64,000 bases of DNA from Bacteroides mediterraneensis (GCF_016900355.1 NZ_JACJKA010000012.1:1-64000), one strand, 5' to 3'; shown: positions 17,858 to 27,952, counted from the first letter of the stretch. Program-made: numbers and translations. Notes: generated by a model from the sequence alone, not told the origin.

Positions 17858-19621
17858 ATGTTTAGAAGTCATACTTGCGGTGAGTTGCGACTCGCCGATG
17901 CAGGCAAGAACGTGACACTGGCCGGATGGGTGCAGCGCTCACGTAAGATGGGAGGAATGACATTTGTAGACCTCCGCGACCGTTATGGCATCACACAGTT
18001 GGTGTTCAACACTGAAGTGAATGCTGAACTCTGTGAACGTGCCAACCACCTGGGACGTGAATATGTGATTCAGGTAAAAGGAACGGTGAGCGAACGTTCC
18101 AGCAAAAATGCCAATATCCCGACAGGAGAGATTGAAATCATCGTATCAGAACTGAATATTCTGAACACGGCTCAAACACCGCCCTTCACCATTGAAGACA
18201 ATACCGACGGAGGGGATGACCTCCGTATGAAATACCGCTACCTGGACTTGCGTCGTACAGCCGTACGCAAGAACTTGGAACTGCGTCACCGCATGACAAT
18301 GGAAGTTCGCCGTTATCTGGACAGCAAAGGTTTCTTGGAAGTAGAAACTCCGATGCTGATCGGTTCTACTCCAGAAGGTGCACGCGACTTCGTTGTGCCT
18401 TCTCGTATGAACCCGGGACAGTTCTACGCTCTGCCTCAGTCTCCGCAGACCCTGAAGCAATTGCTGATGGTTTCTGGTTTCGACCGCTATTTCCAGATTG
18501 TAAAATGTTTCCGCGATGAAGACCTGCGTGCCGACCGTCAGCCGGAATTCACACAGATTGACTGCGAAATGAGTTTCGTGGAACAGGAAGACATTATTAA
18601 TATGTTTGAAGGCATGGCCAAGCACCTGTTCAAGGAACTGCGTGGCGTGGAACTGACAGAACCGTTCCAGCGGATGCCGTGGTCGGATGCCATGAAGTAC
18701 TACGGAAGTGACAAACCGGATTTGCGTTTCGGCATGAAGTTCGTGGAACTGATGGATGTACTGAAAGGCTACGGTTTCTCGGTATTCGACAATGCAGCCT
18801 ACATTGGCGGTATCTGTGCAGAAGGAGCCGCTCATTATACCCGCAAGCAGTTGGATCACCTGACTGAATTCGTGAAACGTCCGCAGATTGGTGCCAAAGG
18901 TATGGTATATGCCCGCATTGAGGCTGACGGTACAGTGAAGTCAAGCGTAGACAAATTTTACAGCCAAGATGTATTGCAGAAGATGAAGGAAGCCTTCGGT
19001 GCCAAACCGGGTGACTTGATTCTGATTCTGAGTGGTGACGATGCCATGAAGACCCGTAAGCAGCTTTCTGAACTGCGCTTGGAAATGGGTAACCAGTTAG
19101 GCTTGCGCGACAAGAACAAATTCGCTTGCCTGTGGGTGGTTGACTTCCCGATGTTCGAATGGAGCGAAGAAGAAGGCCGTCTGATGGCTATGCACCATCC
19201 GTTCACTCATCCGAAAGACGAGGATATTCCATTGCTGGATACTGATCCGGCAGCTGTACGTGCCGATGCCTACGACATGGTAGTCAACGGTGTGGAAGTA
19301 GGAGGTGGTTCTATCCGTATCCACGACTCTGCACTGCAGGCCAAGATGTTCGAAATCCTCGGCTTCACTCCAGAAAAGGCACAGGAACAGTTTGGCTTCC
19401 TGATGAATGCCTTCAAGTTCGGTGCACCCCCTCACGGAGGTCTGGCTTACGGACTCGACCGCTGGGTATCTCTGTTTGCCGGTCTGGATTCTATCCGCGA
19501 CTGCATCGCCTTCCCGAAGAACAACTCTGGACGTGACGTGATGCTGGATGCTCCTGGATTCCTCGACCAAAAACAATTGGATGAACTGCATCTGAAAGTC
19601 GATTTAGAAGATAACAAATAA
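17858..19621 (+). CDS. aspS: Aspartyl-tRNA synthetase
   Basis: A 587-residue class IIb synthetase that charges tRNA-Asp. The N-terminal OB-fold anticodon-binding domain is visible ([21 protein letters not shown] in part). Motif 2 is [18 protein letters not shown] (about residues 218-235) and motif 3 is GLAYGLDRW (about 528-536). The insert domain typical of bacterial AspRS lies between. The length agrees with the bacterial family. Its codon use is strongly host-like, as expected for a highly expressed gene. Confidence 0.97.
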   Translation: MFRSHTCGELRLADAGKNVTLAGWVQRSRKMGGMTFVDLRDRYGITQLVFNTEVNAELCERANHLGREYVIQVKGTVSERSSKNANIPTGEIEIIVSELNILNTAQTPPFTIEDNTDGGDDLRMKYRYLDLRRTAVRKNLELRHRMTMEVRRYLDSKGFLEVETPMLIGSTPEGARDFVVPSRMNPGQFYALPQSPQTLKQLLMVSGFDRYFQIVKCFRDEDLRADRQPEFTQIDCEMSFVEQEDIINMFEGMAKHLFKELRGVELTEPFQRMPWSDAMKYYGSDKPDLRFGMKFVELMDVLKGYGFSVFDNAAYIGGICAEGAAHYTRKQLDHLTEFVKRPQIGAKGMVYARIEADGTVKSSVDKFYSQDVLQKMKEAFGAKPGDLILILSGDDAMKTRKQLSELRLEMGNQLGLRDKNKFACLWVVDFPMFEWSEEEGRLMAMHHPFTHPKDEDIPLLDTDPAAVRADAYDMVVNGVEVGGGSIRIHDSALQAKMFEILGFTPEKAQEQFGFLMNAFKFGAPPHGGLAYGLDRWVSLFAGLDSIRDCIAFPKNNSGRDVMLDAPGFLDQKQLDELHLKVDLEDNK

Positions 19622-19667
19622 TACACACCATACGTTTCAAGGAAAAGATAAGAGAGAAAGGAACTGA

Positions 19668-20057
19668 ATGAAGGAAACTGTACGCGTAATACGCTTTGCC
19701 ATAGTAGGTACGCTCAATGCCTTGATTGCAGCTGTAGTGGTTTGGCTACTGATGCACATCGAAGGAGAAAGTTACCTTATTGCAAATGTATGTGCGTACA
19801 TCGTAGCACAGATTCACAACTTCATTTGGTGTAAATATTGGATCTTTCCCCTTGAAACAGATGACAAAAAAAATAGCATCTGGCATCAGATGCTATTTTT
19901 TATTGGTGCTTTCGCACTGGCCTACAGTGCACAATTTCTTTTCCTGCTGATGCTCGTGGAGCTTCTTCACTGCAACGAGTACCTGGCACAATTCCTCGGA
20001 CTCTTCGTCTATGGCGCCGTCAATTTCATCTGCAACCGCCGCCTGACGTTCCGTTAA
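19668..20057 (+). CDS. GtrA-family membrane protein
   Basis: A 129-residue protein with four membrane segments and the GtrA-like features FAIVGTLNALIAA near the N-terminus and CAYIVAQIHNFIWCKYWIF in the middle. GtrA proteins are thought to flip undecaprenyl-linked sugars or to assist polysaccharide synthesis. It follows aspS by 46 bp in the same direction and overlaps the convergent ACT-protein gene by 4 bp. A perfect terminator-like hairpin lies inside the coding region at 19868-19901. Confidence 0.85.
   Translation: MKETVRVIRFAIVGTLNALIAAVVVWLLMHIEGESYLIANVCAYIVAQIHNFIWCKYWIFPLETDDKKNSIWHQMLFFIGAFALAYSAQFLFLLMLVELLHCNEYLAQFLGLFVYGAVNFICNRRLTFR
19868..19901 (+). terminator. Terminator-shaped hairpin inside gtrA
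   Basis: A perfect 15-bp inverted repeat (AAAAAATAGCATCTG, loop GCAT, then its complement ending in six T) lies in the gtrA coding sequence. Stem plus U-tract looks exactly like an intrinsic terminator. Because the codons it occupies are in frame and open, it may attenuate expression. It is a structural observation, not proof of termination. Confidence 0.6.
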
Positions 20058-20482
20058 CCCATTTCTGTCAAGTTTTTTTCTTCAATATAACGCAACCCGC
20101 GCTCCAGAATGACTTCACGCGTCTTCTCCGGATTGTCGGTGCGGAACACCAGGATACCTTTTCCGCCCAACAGAAAAGAATAGAGGTAGGAGATACCTAT
20201 ACCCGTCTCACTGAAGCTGCGAATGGCGTCGGCTGCACGTCCAGGTTCATTGTCCAAGCTAATGGCGAACACTTCGGACACGTTGGCAGAAATACCGGCA
20301 TCCTTCAACACGTGAAAGGCACGGAGAGGCTCGGAACAGATGATGCGGTAGATACCATATTCCACGGTATCGGAAATGGTGGAAGCAATCAGCTGGATAT
20401 GGGCTTCCTTTAACAACTCAAGCACCTGCAATAGTGTACCCGACTTGTTTTCTACAAAAACAGATAACTGATGTATGGTCAT
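20054..20482 (-). CDS. Tandem ACT-domain protein linked to paaK
   Basis: A 142-residue protein made of two ACT-like units (starting MTIHQLSVFVENKSGTLLQV and a second unit at about residue 70, FAISLDNEPGRAADAIRSF). ACT domains bind small ligands, usually amino acids. It lies 13 bp downstream of the phenylacetate-CoA ligase gene on the same strand. That pair is common in Bacteroidetes and suggests feedback or allosteric control of aryl-acid activation. No catalytic domain is present. Confidence 0.85.
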   Translation of the reverse strand: MTIHQLSVFVENKSGTLLQVLELLKEAHIQLIASTISDTVEYGIYRIICSEPLRAFHVLKDAGISANVSEVFAISLDNEPGRAADAIRSFSETGIGISYLYSFLLGGKGILVFRTDNPEKTREVILERGLRYIEEKNLTEMG

Positions 20483-20495
20483 ATTCTTCTCTTTT

Positions 20496-21809
20496 TTAAA
20501 TCAATGTTTTTCTTAAATCCTTCACTCTCACGGCTTTACCTTCGTGTACCGGTAAGGTTCCTTTCGGTACGAGCTTGACACGCGGAGTAATCAGAATCTC
20601 ATCTTTCAGCTGGCGGGTAATTTCCTTGGTCAGGTTCTGAAGGAAAGCGTAATCGTCGGTAAAGTCGTTCAATTCCACTTCCACCGTCATCTCGTCGTTG
20701 GCATCGAGGTTGGTCAGGGTGATGAGATACTCGTTGCCCAGCTCCTTGAACTGCAACAGGATGTTTTCAATCTGGATGGGGAAGATGTTCACGCCCTTGA
20801 GAATCATCATGTCGTCGCTACGTCCCTTCATCCGGTCGAGCCGCTTGTGGTGACGTCCGCAAGGACAATCGCCTGGCAAGATACGGGTCAGGTCGCGCGT
20901 ACGGTAACGGAGCAACGGCATCGCCTCCCGGTTGATGGTGGCCAACACCAGTTCTCCCACTTCACCTTCGGGTACCGGTTCCAATGTCACGGGGTCTACA
21001 ATCTCCACAATGTAATAGTCCTCCCAGATGTGGAGCCCGTTTTGTTCCAGACATTCAAACGCCACGCCAGGGCCACACATTTCCGACATGCCGAAAGAAT
21101 TGTAGGCCTTGACACCCAGCATGTTTTCTATGCGTCGGCGCTGTTCGTCGGAGTGAGGTTCCGCCCCGATAATCAACGTCTTGAGGTGGGTGTCCCGCCT
21201 CGGATCAATGTGCATTTCTTGCATTACTTCGTACAGGCGTCCGGCATAACTCGGAATGGCATGCAGAGCCGTGGTACCGAAATCGGTGATGAACTTGATC
21301 TGGCGTTTGGTATTGCCTGCCGCTGCGGGAACAGTCAGCATCCCCAGGCGTTCAGCCCCATACTGGAACCCCAATCCTCCAGTAAACATGCCGTAGCCCG
21401 AAGAATTCTGGAAAATATCGCCCTTGCGGAGTCCCACCATATACAGGCAGCGGGCCACGGCGTTGGCCCATTCCTCCAAATCGTGCTGCGTGTGCAGAAT
21501 GACGGTCGGAGTGCCCGTGGTACCACTGGATGAATGCAGACGTACCACTTCCTCCAGTGGCACGGCGGAAAGTCCAAAAGGATAATGGTCGCGCAAATCT
21601 TGTTTGGTAGTAAAAGGGATACGCTGTAAATCCTCTAACGACTGTATATCTTCAGGTTTGATTCCATATTGCTGAAAGCGTTCCTTATAGAATGGAGAAC
21701 GCATGCAACGATTGATTGTAGCTTTTAATCGCTGCAACTGAAGTTTCTCTATGTCTTTTCTTGACATCGTTTCCACTTCAGGATGCAAGTACATTTGTGT
21801 GTTTCTCAT
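20496..21809 (-). CDS. paaK: Phenylacetate-CoA ligase
   Basis: A 437-residue adenylate-forming enzyme that activates phenylacetate or related aryl acids to CoA thioesters with ATP. The AMP-binding motif is SSSGTTGTPT (about residue 95-104). Later motifs include NSFGMSEMCGPG and YRTRDLTRILPGDCPCGR, a Cys-rich signature of PaaK-type ligases. I place the start at 21809 (MRNTQMYLHP) rather than the 89-residue-longer ORF, because a -7 element lies at 21833-21840 and the extension has no family character. Downstream is the ACT-domain gene. In gut anaerobes it can work in arylacetate formation or use, which is inference. Confidence 0.92.
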   Translation of the reverse strand: MRNTQMYLHPEVETMSRKDIEKLQLQRLKATINRCMRSPFYKERFQQYGIKPEDIQSLEDLQRIPFTTKQDLRDHYPFGLSAVPLEEVVRLHSSSGTTGTPTVILHTQHDLEEWANAVARCLYMVGLRKGDIFQNSSGYGMFTGGLGFQYGAERLGMLTVPAAAGNTKRQIKFITDFGTTALHAIPSYAGRLYEVMQEMHIDPRRDTHLKTLIIGAEPHSDEQRRRIENMLGVKAYNSFGMSEMCGPGVAFECLEQNGLHIWEDYYIVEIVDPVTLEPVPEGEVGELVLATINREAMPLLRYRTRDLTRILPGDCPCGRHHKRLDRMKGRSDDMMILKGVNIFPIQIENILLQFKELGNEYLITLTNLDANDEMTVEVELNDFTDDYAFLQNLTKEITRQLKDEILITPRVKLVPKGTLPVHEGKAVRVKDLRKTLI

Positions 21810-21832
21810 ATTATTTTCTGTTATTTGGCCTA

Positions 21833-21840
21833 CAAATATA
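21833..21840 (-). promoter_or_regulatory. -7 element for paaK
   Basis: Minus-strand TATATTTG, matching TAnnTTTG, 23 bp before the chosen ATG. It decides between the short and the long paaK ORF. Confidence 0.6.
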
Positions 21841-21985
21841 GAAATAATAAAATAAACACCAACAAATACTTTCATTTTTATTGTGAGAAAGTGGAAATAC
21901 TTCAAATTTGACAGATGGAGTCTAGGCGGCTCCATGCTTCCGGCTCCTCTTTTCTGAGGACAACCGACTTCCAGCCGAAATGCAA

Positions 21986-22035
21986 GAAAAAAGCCGCTGC
22001 CTTCCTCACAGACGAAGAAATGCAACGGCTCTTTT
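21986..22035 (-). terminator. Intrinsic terminator after gcvP
   Basis: On the minus strand, GAGCCGTTGC pairs (with one G-U) with GCAGCGGCTT, and the second arm is followed by a T-run. It begins about 48 bp after the gcvP stop. Confidence 0.6.
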
Positions 22036-22082
22036 ATTTCCGTACAGAAGCAGCCAGGAAAACGGAACCGCCTCACAATGAT

Positions 22083-24932
22083 TTATTCAAAACTACCGTA
22101 GCGAGTAGGAAGCAATTTGCGGTCACCCAACGTATTGTCAATACGAGCCACATTAATCCAGAACTTGTTTTCACGTACGCTCTCAATCGGATAGGCAGCT
22201 TTCTCACGGCTATAAGGATGCGTCCAGTTATCTCCTACAATCTCGTATTCCGGATGTGGTGAGTTGACCAGTACGTTATCTTCCTTGTCGGCCTCTCCGC
22301 TTTCAATCTCGGCAATCTCTTCCCGGATGTGTACCATAACATTGATGAAGTTATCCAGTTCGGCCTTGCTTTCACTTTCGGTCGGCTCAATCATCAAGGT
22401 GCCGTGTACGGGGAAGGAGAGGGTAGGTGCATGATAACCGTAGTCCATCAGACGCTTGGAAATATCGTTCTCCGAGATGCCGCTTTCTTCGTGCAGTTTC
22501 CGGCATTCCAGAATCATTTCATGACCCACGAAACCGTTCTTACCGCAATATACCACACCATACGCATCCTTCAAGCAAGCGGCCAGGTAGTTGGCATTAT
22601 GGATAGCCACCTGAGTAGCTCGCTTCAGCCCTTCAGCTCCCATCATGCAGATGTATCCGTAGGTAATAGGCAAGATACCCGCACTTCCATAAGGTGCAGC
22701 CGATACTTCATTCGTCGGATTACCCTTGCTTACATGTCCCGGCAAGAACGGTACCAAATGTTCAGATACGCAAATCGGACCTACACCCGGACCGCCACCT
22801 CCGTGAGGACTGGCGAAGGTCTTGTGTAAGTTCAAGTGACACAAATCGGCTCCGATGGTACCCGGATTCGTCAATCCTACCTGTCCGTTCATGTTGGCAC
22901 CATCCATGTATACCTGTGCGCCACAAGAGTGGATAATCTGACAAATTTCCTTGATTTCCTCCTCAAAGATACCGTGAGTGGACGGATACGTAATCATCAA
23001 GGCAGCCAGTTCGTCCTTGTGTGCCTCTGCTTTTTCGCGCAAATCATTCAAATCCACGTTTCCATGCTCGTCGCAGGCACAAGTCAGCGGTTCATACCCC
23101 GCCTGTACGGCAGACGCCGGATTTGTACCGTGTGCCGATGCCGGAATCAATACCAAATGACGATGACCTTGTCCGATGCTTTCCAAATAGCTCCGGATGA
23201 CACGCAACCCTGTATATTCACCAGCTGCTCCAGAATTCGGCTGAAGAGAAACTCCTGCAAAACCTGTGATGGTCTTCAATTGTTCGCACAGGTTATGAAT
23301 CAAAGTCTGATAGCCTGCAGCCTGATCATCCGGCACCAGCGGATGTACATTCATCCAAGCCGCATTGCTCAACGGTAACAGCTCGGCAGCCGCATTCAGT
23401 TTCATGGTACAAGAACCCAATGAAATCATAGAGTGAGCCAATGAAATATCCTTGCGCTCCAAGCGTTTGATGTAACGCATCATTTCCGTTTCCGTATGGT
23501 ACTTGTTGAACACTTCATGAGTGAGGTATGCACTCTTACGCTGGAAAAGTTCAGGCAGGGGAGCAGTTGCAGGAATCGGTCCGGCATCGTGTGTCGGTTC
23601 TTCTGCCGCTACAGCAAACAAGCTGACAAGTCGTTTGGCATCAGCCGATGTGGTTGTTTCGTCCACACTGATACCTACATCTCCATTGTCGAAATAACGC
23701 AAGTTGATTTCCTTGCCCAAGGCAATGGTACGTACTTCCTGTAGCGTTACATTGTCCGGCAACTGGATTCTCAGGGTATCGAAGAACGTGTCGTGACGCA
23801 GTTTATAGCCCAGACGAACCAACTGTTCAGCTACCCATACAGCTACGGCATGCACCTGTTCTGCAATCTCACGGATACCTTCCGGCCCGTGGTACACAGC
23901 ATAGAATCCAGACATCGTAGCCAGCAAAGCCTGAGCGGTACAGATGTTGGAAGTAGCTTTTTCACGTTTGATGTGCTGCTCACGAGTCTGTAAGGCCATA
24001 CGGTAGCACAAGCGTCCGTATTTGTCTTTTGACAAGCCGATGATACGTCCCGGCATGTTGCGTTTGTATTCATCCCGTGTAGCAAAATAAGCGGCCGAAG
24101 GACCTCCGTAGAACATCGGCACGCCCAAACGCTGTGAGCTTCCGAAGACGATATCAGCTCCCCATTCTCCCGGAGGAGTAACAATAGCCAATGCTAAGAT
24201 ATCAGCGGCTACAGCCACTTTACATCCAGCCGCATGTGCCTGCTCTGTAAATGCCCGGTAGTCTTCAATGCTTCCGCTGTTGTTCGGATACTGCACGATA
24301 CAGCCAAACATGTCGGGCGTGAAAGTCAGATCCTTGTAACTGCCCACCTTCACTGTGATGCCCTGCGGAATGGCACGGGTACGGATTACCGCCAAATCCT
24401 GCGGAAAGATCTCCTCATCCACAAACAGCACGTTGGCTTGTGCCTTCTGCTGTGCACGACTTCTCAATCCGTGCATCATCGTAGCTGCCTCAGCAGCTGC
24501 AGTAGCCTCATCCAGCAAAGAACAGTTGGCCAACGGCATAGCGGTCAGGTCGCTGATTACGGTCTGGAAGTTCAGCAAAGCTTCCAGTCGTCCCTGTGAA
24601 ATCTCAGCCTGATAGGGAGTATAAGATGTATACCACACCGGATTCTCAAATACGTTGCGTTGGATGACAGCCGGAGTTACGGTATCATACCATCCGCATC
24701 CGATGTAAGTCTTATATAATTTATTCTGGGCAGCCAGTTGACCGATGTGCGTGGCAAATTCACGTTCAGTCATAGCAGGCCCCAACTTTAGCGGTTCTTT
24801 CAACCGAATATTGGCCGGGATGGTTTTATCTATCAACTCATCCAAGCTTTTGACTCCAATTTTTTTCAGCATCAGGGGAAGTTCTTTCTCCCCAACGCCG
24901 ATGTGTCGATTTGCGAATGTTGTAGTTTTCAT
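22083..24932 (-). CDS. gcvP: Glycine dehydrogenase (decarboxylating), P-protein
   Basis: A 949-residue PLP enzyme, the P-protein of the glycine cleavage system. It is a full-length single-chain form with both halves. The PLP-lysine region is NLHKTFASPHGGGGPG, near residue 700. The N-terminus FANRHIGVGEKELPLML is family-typical. I choose the start at 24932 (MKTTTFANRH); the longer ORF would only add a 16-residue tail. The T and H proteins are not in the window. It is followed by an intrinsic terminator, and the hydrolase gene at 24977 lies just upstream on the same strand. Confidence 0.96.
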   Translation of the reverse strand: MKTTTFANRHIGVGEKELPLMLKKIGVKSLDELIDKTIPANIRLKEPLKLGPAMTEREFATHIGQLAAQNKLYKTYIGCGWYDTVTPAVIQRNVFENPVWYTSYTPYQAEISQGRLEALLNFQTVISDLTAMPLANCSLLDEATAAAEAATMMHGLRSRAQQKAQANVLFVDEEIFPQDLAVIRTRAIPQGITVKVGSYKDLTFTPDMFGCIVQYPNNSGSIEDYRAFTEQAHAAGCKVAVAADILALAIVTPPGEWGADIVFGSSQRLGVPMFYGGPSAAYFATRDEYKRNMPGRIIGLSKDKYGRLCYRMALQTREQHIKREKATSNICTAQALLATMSGFYAVYHGPEGIREIAEQVHAVAVWVAEQLVRLGYKLRHDTFFDTLRIQLPDNVTLQEVRTIALGKEINLRYFDNGDVGISVDETTTSADAKRLVSLFAVAAEEPTHDAGPIPATAPLPELFQRKSAYLTHEVFNKYHTETEMMRYIKRLERKDISLAHSMISLGSCTMKLNAAAELLPLSNAAWMNVHPLVPDDQAAGYQTLIHNLCEQLKTITGFAGVSLQPNSGAAGEYTGLRVIRSYLESIGQGHRHLVLIPASAHGTNPASAVQAGYEPLTCACDEHGNVDLNDLREKAEAHKDELAALMITYPSTHGIFEEEIKEICQIIHSCGAQVYMDGANMNGQVGLTNPGTIGADLCHLNLHKTFASPHGGGGPGVGPICVSEHLVPFLPGHVSKGNPTNEVSAAPYGSAGILPITYGYICMMGAEGLKRATQVAIHNANYLAACLKDAYGVVYCGKNGFVGHEMILECRKLHEESGISENDISKRLMDYGYHAPTLSFPVHGTLMIEPTESESKAELDNFINVMVHIREEIAEIESGEADKEDNVLVNSPHPEYEIVGDNWTHPYSREKAAYPIESVRENKFWINVARIDNTLGDRKLLPTRYGSFE

Positions 24933-24976
24933 TGTTTTATATGGGGATTTAGGTTTCAAATGAAAAAATAAGAATG

Positions 24977-25621
24977 TCAACGGAAGAAAGGATTGTTCAT
25001 CTTTTCATATCCAATAGTCGTGGTACTTCCATGTCCCGGATAAACGACTGTTTCATCAGGAAGCACCAGCAACCGCGACATGACACCGTCGCGTAACTGC
25101 TCGAAATTACCTCCTTCCAAATCAGCCCGTCCAATGCTGCCCCGGGACAAGACATCACCACTGAATATACATTGCTGTGACTCACTATAGAACACCAGTC
25201 CGCCCGGTGAATGTCCTGGTACGGCAATCACCTTCAATTCTTGTTGTCCTATTTGCACCTTGTCTCCATCGGCAAGCGACTTGCCCATGGCAGGGGGGTC
25301 TTCGTTCAACGGAAAGCCAAACATCCGGCAATATTCTCCGATGCGCGGCAAAAGGAAGGCATCCTTCTCGCTGGCTTCTGTGCTCAATCCGAACTCCCGA
25401 AGCATGAACGCATTGCCGAACACATGGTCCAGATGCAAGTGCGTGTTCAGCAGATGAACCACCGTCAGTTGGTTGTCTGTAATGAATTTCTTCAGGGTCT
25501 GCTGTTCTTCCTTATAATAGCATCCGGCATCAATCACAGCTGCCTGCAGTGTTTCATCATCCCACACTACATAGCAGTTGACCGGAAACATATTGAATTC
25601 AAATGATTTTATTTTCAGCAT
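24977..25621 (-). CDS. Metallo-beta-lactamase-fold hydrolase (glyoxalase II-like)
   Basis: A 214-residue MBL-fold hydrolase with the metal motif THLHLDH (near residue 60-66), GHSPGG (near 137), FSGDVLSRGSIGRAD and the late His in VVYPGHGS. This is the short hydroxyacylglutathione-hydrolase-like group common in bacteria, some of which hydrolyse other thioesters. Substrate is not certain. It starts 7 bp after the rsmG stop on the same strand, so the two may share a transcript. Confidence 0.9.
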   Translation of the reverse strand: MLKIKSFEFNMFPVNCYVVWDDETLQAAVIDAGCYYKEEQQTLKKFITDNQLTVVHLLNTHLHLDHVFGNAFMLREFGLSTEASEKDAFLLPRIGEYCRMFGFPLNEDPPAMGKSLADGDKVQIGQQELKVIAVPGHSPGGLVFYSESQQCIFSGDVLSRGSIGRADLEGGNFEQLRDGVMSRLLVLPDETVVYPGHGSTTTIGYEKMNNPFFR

Positions 25622-25628
25622 ACGATTA

Positions 25629-26255
25629 TTATCCGTTAATGGTTACATAGACCACTTTTTTGGTCTCGAAATATTCTTCTTCAAAATAATCCTTCAAGTC
25701 GTAAACAAGTGCCTGATGTTTCACGGGCATGACCTCCTTTTCCAGCTCACCCCCTTTCAGACAGATCAGTCCGTTAGGAAGGGCATTGTGCTGTTCTTTC
25801 CGAATGTTCTTCCGGATGATTTTCAACAGGTCTGTGAGCGGCATCACCGCCCGGCTTACCACAAAGTCGAATTGTTGCTTCTCCTCTTCGGCACGACAAT
25901 GACGGGTGGTCACGTTCTTCAATCCGATAGCCTGGGCTATTTCCGTAGCCACCTTCACTTTTTTGCCGATGCTATCTACCAGGTGGAAATGTGTGTCAGG
26001 GAATAAAATGGCCAACGGGATGCCAGGAAAGCCTCCGCCCGTACCCAAGTCCATCACCTCTGTACCTGGTCGGAACTGGATAATTTTCGCAATACCCAGC
26101 GAATGGAGCACATGATGCTCATACAGGTTGGTAATGTCCTTACGGGAAATCACGTTGATTTTGCTGTTCCAGTCTGTATATAAGTCATACAATGCCGCAA
26201 ACTGTTGCTTTTGAACCTCACTCAGGTTCGGAAAATATTTTAAGATAATGTCCAT
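25629..26255 (-). CDS. rsmG: 16S rRNA (guanine-N7) methyltransferase RsmG
   Basis: A 208-residue SAM-dependent methyltransferase that makes m7G in the 530 loop region of 16S rRNA. The SAM-binding motif VMDLGTGGGFPGIPLA is at about residues 67-82. The N-terminal part NVISRKDITNLYEHHVLHSL is the family signature. Length is normal. It lies 4 bp after the stop of the DUF3298 lipoprotein gene on the same strand and 7 bp before the MBL hydrolase. Confidence 0.95.
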   Translation of the reverse strand: MDIILKYFPNLSEVQKQQFAALYDLYTDWNSKINVISRKDITNLYEHHVLHSLGIAKIIQFRPGTEVMDLGTGGGFPGIPLAILFPDTHFHLVDSIGKKVKVATEIAQAIGLKNVTTRHCRAEEEKQQFDFVVSRAVMPLTDLLKIIRKNIRKEQHNALPNGLICLKGGELEKEVMPVKHQALVYDLKDYFEEEYFETKKVVYVTING

Positions 26256-26259
26256 GTAT

Positions 26260-27129
26260 TTATTTCTTGATTAAATAAGCATCTATGTCTTGATAGGGAA
26301 CCGTCAGTTCAAACGCCCCCATATAATACGGAGCAATGTCATACCGGTTATACAAGAAAGTCACCCCGTCTTTCCCAAGCAGGAAATTATCAGGTACATA
26401 CAAATCTGTTTCCAGCAACAAACCTACTTCCTGCAATCCTGCTACACACGTCAATGTGTCTGTATTCAGTTTCTCGTTCGCCTCGGCCAGCAGTTGCGGT
26501 AAAATCAGCTGACAGATTTTTTCTTCTGTTCCCTTGACAAACACGTCTTTCTTGCTCAGGCTTTTCCCACTTGTGGCATCCACATTAACCCAATGACTCC
26601 ATGTGTTGGGATGCGCACCGCCCGTATTCTCATAAGTCGTTACAACATAATTCCAGACGCTGTCTTTCCCTTCGATCAGCTTGGACGTTATTTCATACTC
26701 ATAATTGTACCAGTTAGGAATCTCGTCGGCTTTCATGCCGTTCTTCACATCTGTCTGATAAGGAGTTTGCACATCCCGCAAATAATCGTTTGCCAGACTT
26801 TCCTTGATGGAAGCAACAAAACTCTCAGGAGAAGCGGCCCCTGTATGTGCGCTGGAAAATGCTTCTTCCAACACCTTGTTGATGACACCAGCCAGCGAAT
26901 CGTTCGCTTCGGACGACTTCAAATATGTAAAATTGATTTTTATCTGACATGTAGGTGATTCAGGATTTTCCTTGTCCAAATACACAATTGTATCCATCGG
27001 AATAGAATCTACAGCCATCCGGTCTACTTCTTCCGAACGATTTCCTGTACATCCCGGCAACACCATCGTGGAGAATGCTCCACATAATAAAATAGAGGAG
27101 AACATCCCTCTCTGTAATTTTTTCATCAT
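26260..27129 (-). CDS. DUF3298/RsiV-like lipoprotein
   Basis: A 289-residue protein with a lipoprotein signal (ILLCGAFSTMVLPGC, lipid Cys near residue 27). The body fits the DUF3298/DUF4163 fold of RsiV-type proteins: an N-terminal domain with ISL-like strands, GGAHPNTWSHWVNVDATSGK in the middle, and a C-terminal ELTVPYQDIDAYL. In RsiV this part binds lysozyme, but no sigma-factor gene is adjacent here, so that role is not implied. The start can be either of two adjacent Met codons. A -7 element lies upstream at 27169-27176. Confidence 0.8.
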   Translation of the reverse strand: MMKKLQRGMFSSILLCGAFSTMVLPGCTGNRSEEVDRMAVDSIPMDTIVYLDKENPESPTCQIKINFTYLKSSEANDSLAGVINKVLEEAFSSAHTGAASPESFVASIKESLANDYLRDVQTPYQTDVKNGMKADEIPNWYNYEYEITSKLIEGKDSVWNYVVTTYENTGGAHPNTWSHWVNVDATSGKSLSKKDVFVKGTEEKICQLILPQLLAEANEKLNTDTLTCVAGLQEVGLLLETDLYVPDNFLLGKDGVTFLYNRYDIAPYYMGAFELTVPYQDIDAYLIKK

Positions 27130-27168
27130 ATTCAGAGGTTTAGAATCAGAGAATAGTTTCTACATCTA

Positions 27169-27176
27169 CAAATATA
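27169..27176 (-). promoter_or_regulatory. -7 element for the DUF3298-rsmG-MBL unit
   Basis: Minus-strand TATATTTG, matching TAnnTTTG, 39 bp before the DUF3298 start. It lies in the 157-bp divergent region shared with lipB. Confidence 0.5.
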
Positions 27177-27286
27177 GCATAACTTCGCGAATTGTCATGG
27201 AAAAAGGAATTCTTTTTGTAAATCTTTGCCATTCCCATGGAAAAATTCTTTCTTTGCAAAATGTAACCTATTAAGATTAAAATGCC

Positions 27287-27952
27287 ATGATGATAACTGA
27301 AAATTGGGGGATAATCTCCTATGAAGCAGCCTGGCAACGACAAACTGCTCTCTTTGACCAACTGATTGAAGCAAAACTTCACGAAAAGCCTTATACTAAC
27401 CGACTTATCTTTTGCCAGCACCCACATGTATATACGCTGGGAAAACACGGCAAAACCGCTAATATGCTGCTGGATGAGAACCAGCTCCATGCCCTTCATG
27501 CTGAACTGTTTCATGTAGACCGGGGAGGGGATATCACCTATCACGGGCCTGGACAGTGGGTGTGTTATCCCATTTTGAATCTGGAAGATTATAACTTGGG
27601 GCTGAAGGAATACCTGCACATGCTGGAAGAAGCCATCATCCGCCTGTGCGGACAATACGGCATAGAGGCCGGAAGAGTGGAAGGAGCTACCGGCGTTTGG
27701 CTGGGCGCAGGTACACCCGACGAACGAAAGATTTGTGCCATGGGCGTTAGAAGCAGTCACTTCGTTACGATGCACGGACTGGCTTTCAACGTGAACACCG
27801 ACCTCCGATATTTTGGATACATTCACCCCTGTGGATTCATTAACAAAGGGGTAACCTCATTGGCTGCCGAACTGCATCGAGAACTTCCAATGGAAGAGGT
27901 GAGAGACAAACTGGAAAAACTAATCCGCAATTTATTGGGTGAAACGGTTTGA
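27287..27952 (+). CDS. lipB: Octanoyltransferase (lipoate biosynthesis)
   Basis: A 221-residue LipB that moves octanoyl from acyl carrier protein to lipoyl domains, the first step of lipoate synthesis. The signature RGGDITYHGPGQ is at about residues 79-90, KICAMGVRSSHFVTMHGLAFNV in the middle, and the catalytic Cys is in HPCGFINKG near residue 183. Length is normal. It is consistent with the need of GcvH for lipoate, although lipA is not in the window. A perfect 11-bp inverted repeat spans the stop codon. Confidence 0.95.
   Translation: MMITENWGIISYEAAWQRQTALFDQLIEAKLHEKPYTNRLIFCQHPHVYTLGKHGKTANMLLDENQLHALHAELFHVDRGGDITYHGPGQWVCYPILNLEDYNLGLKEYLHMLEEAIIRLCGQYGIEAGRVEGATGVWLGAGTPDERKICAMGVRSSHFVTMHGLAFNVNTDLRYFGYIHPCGFINKGVTSLAAELHRELPMEEVRDKLEKLIRNLLGETV

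Noticed and set aside
20496..22076. 526-residue form of paaK
   Set aside because: The first 89 residues have no PaaK similarity and a -7 promoter element lies within them, downstream of that start.
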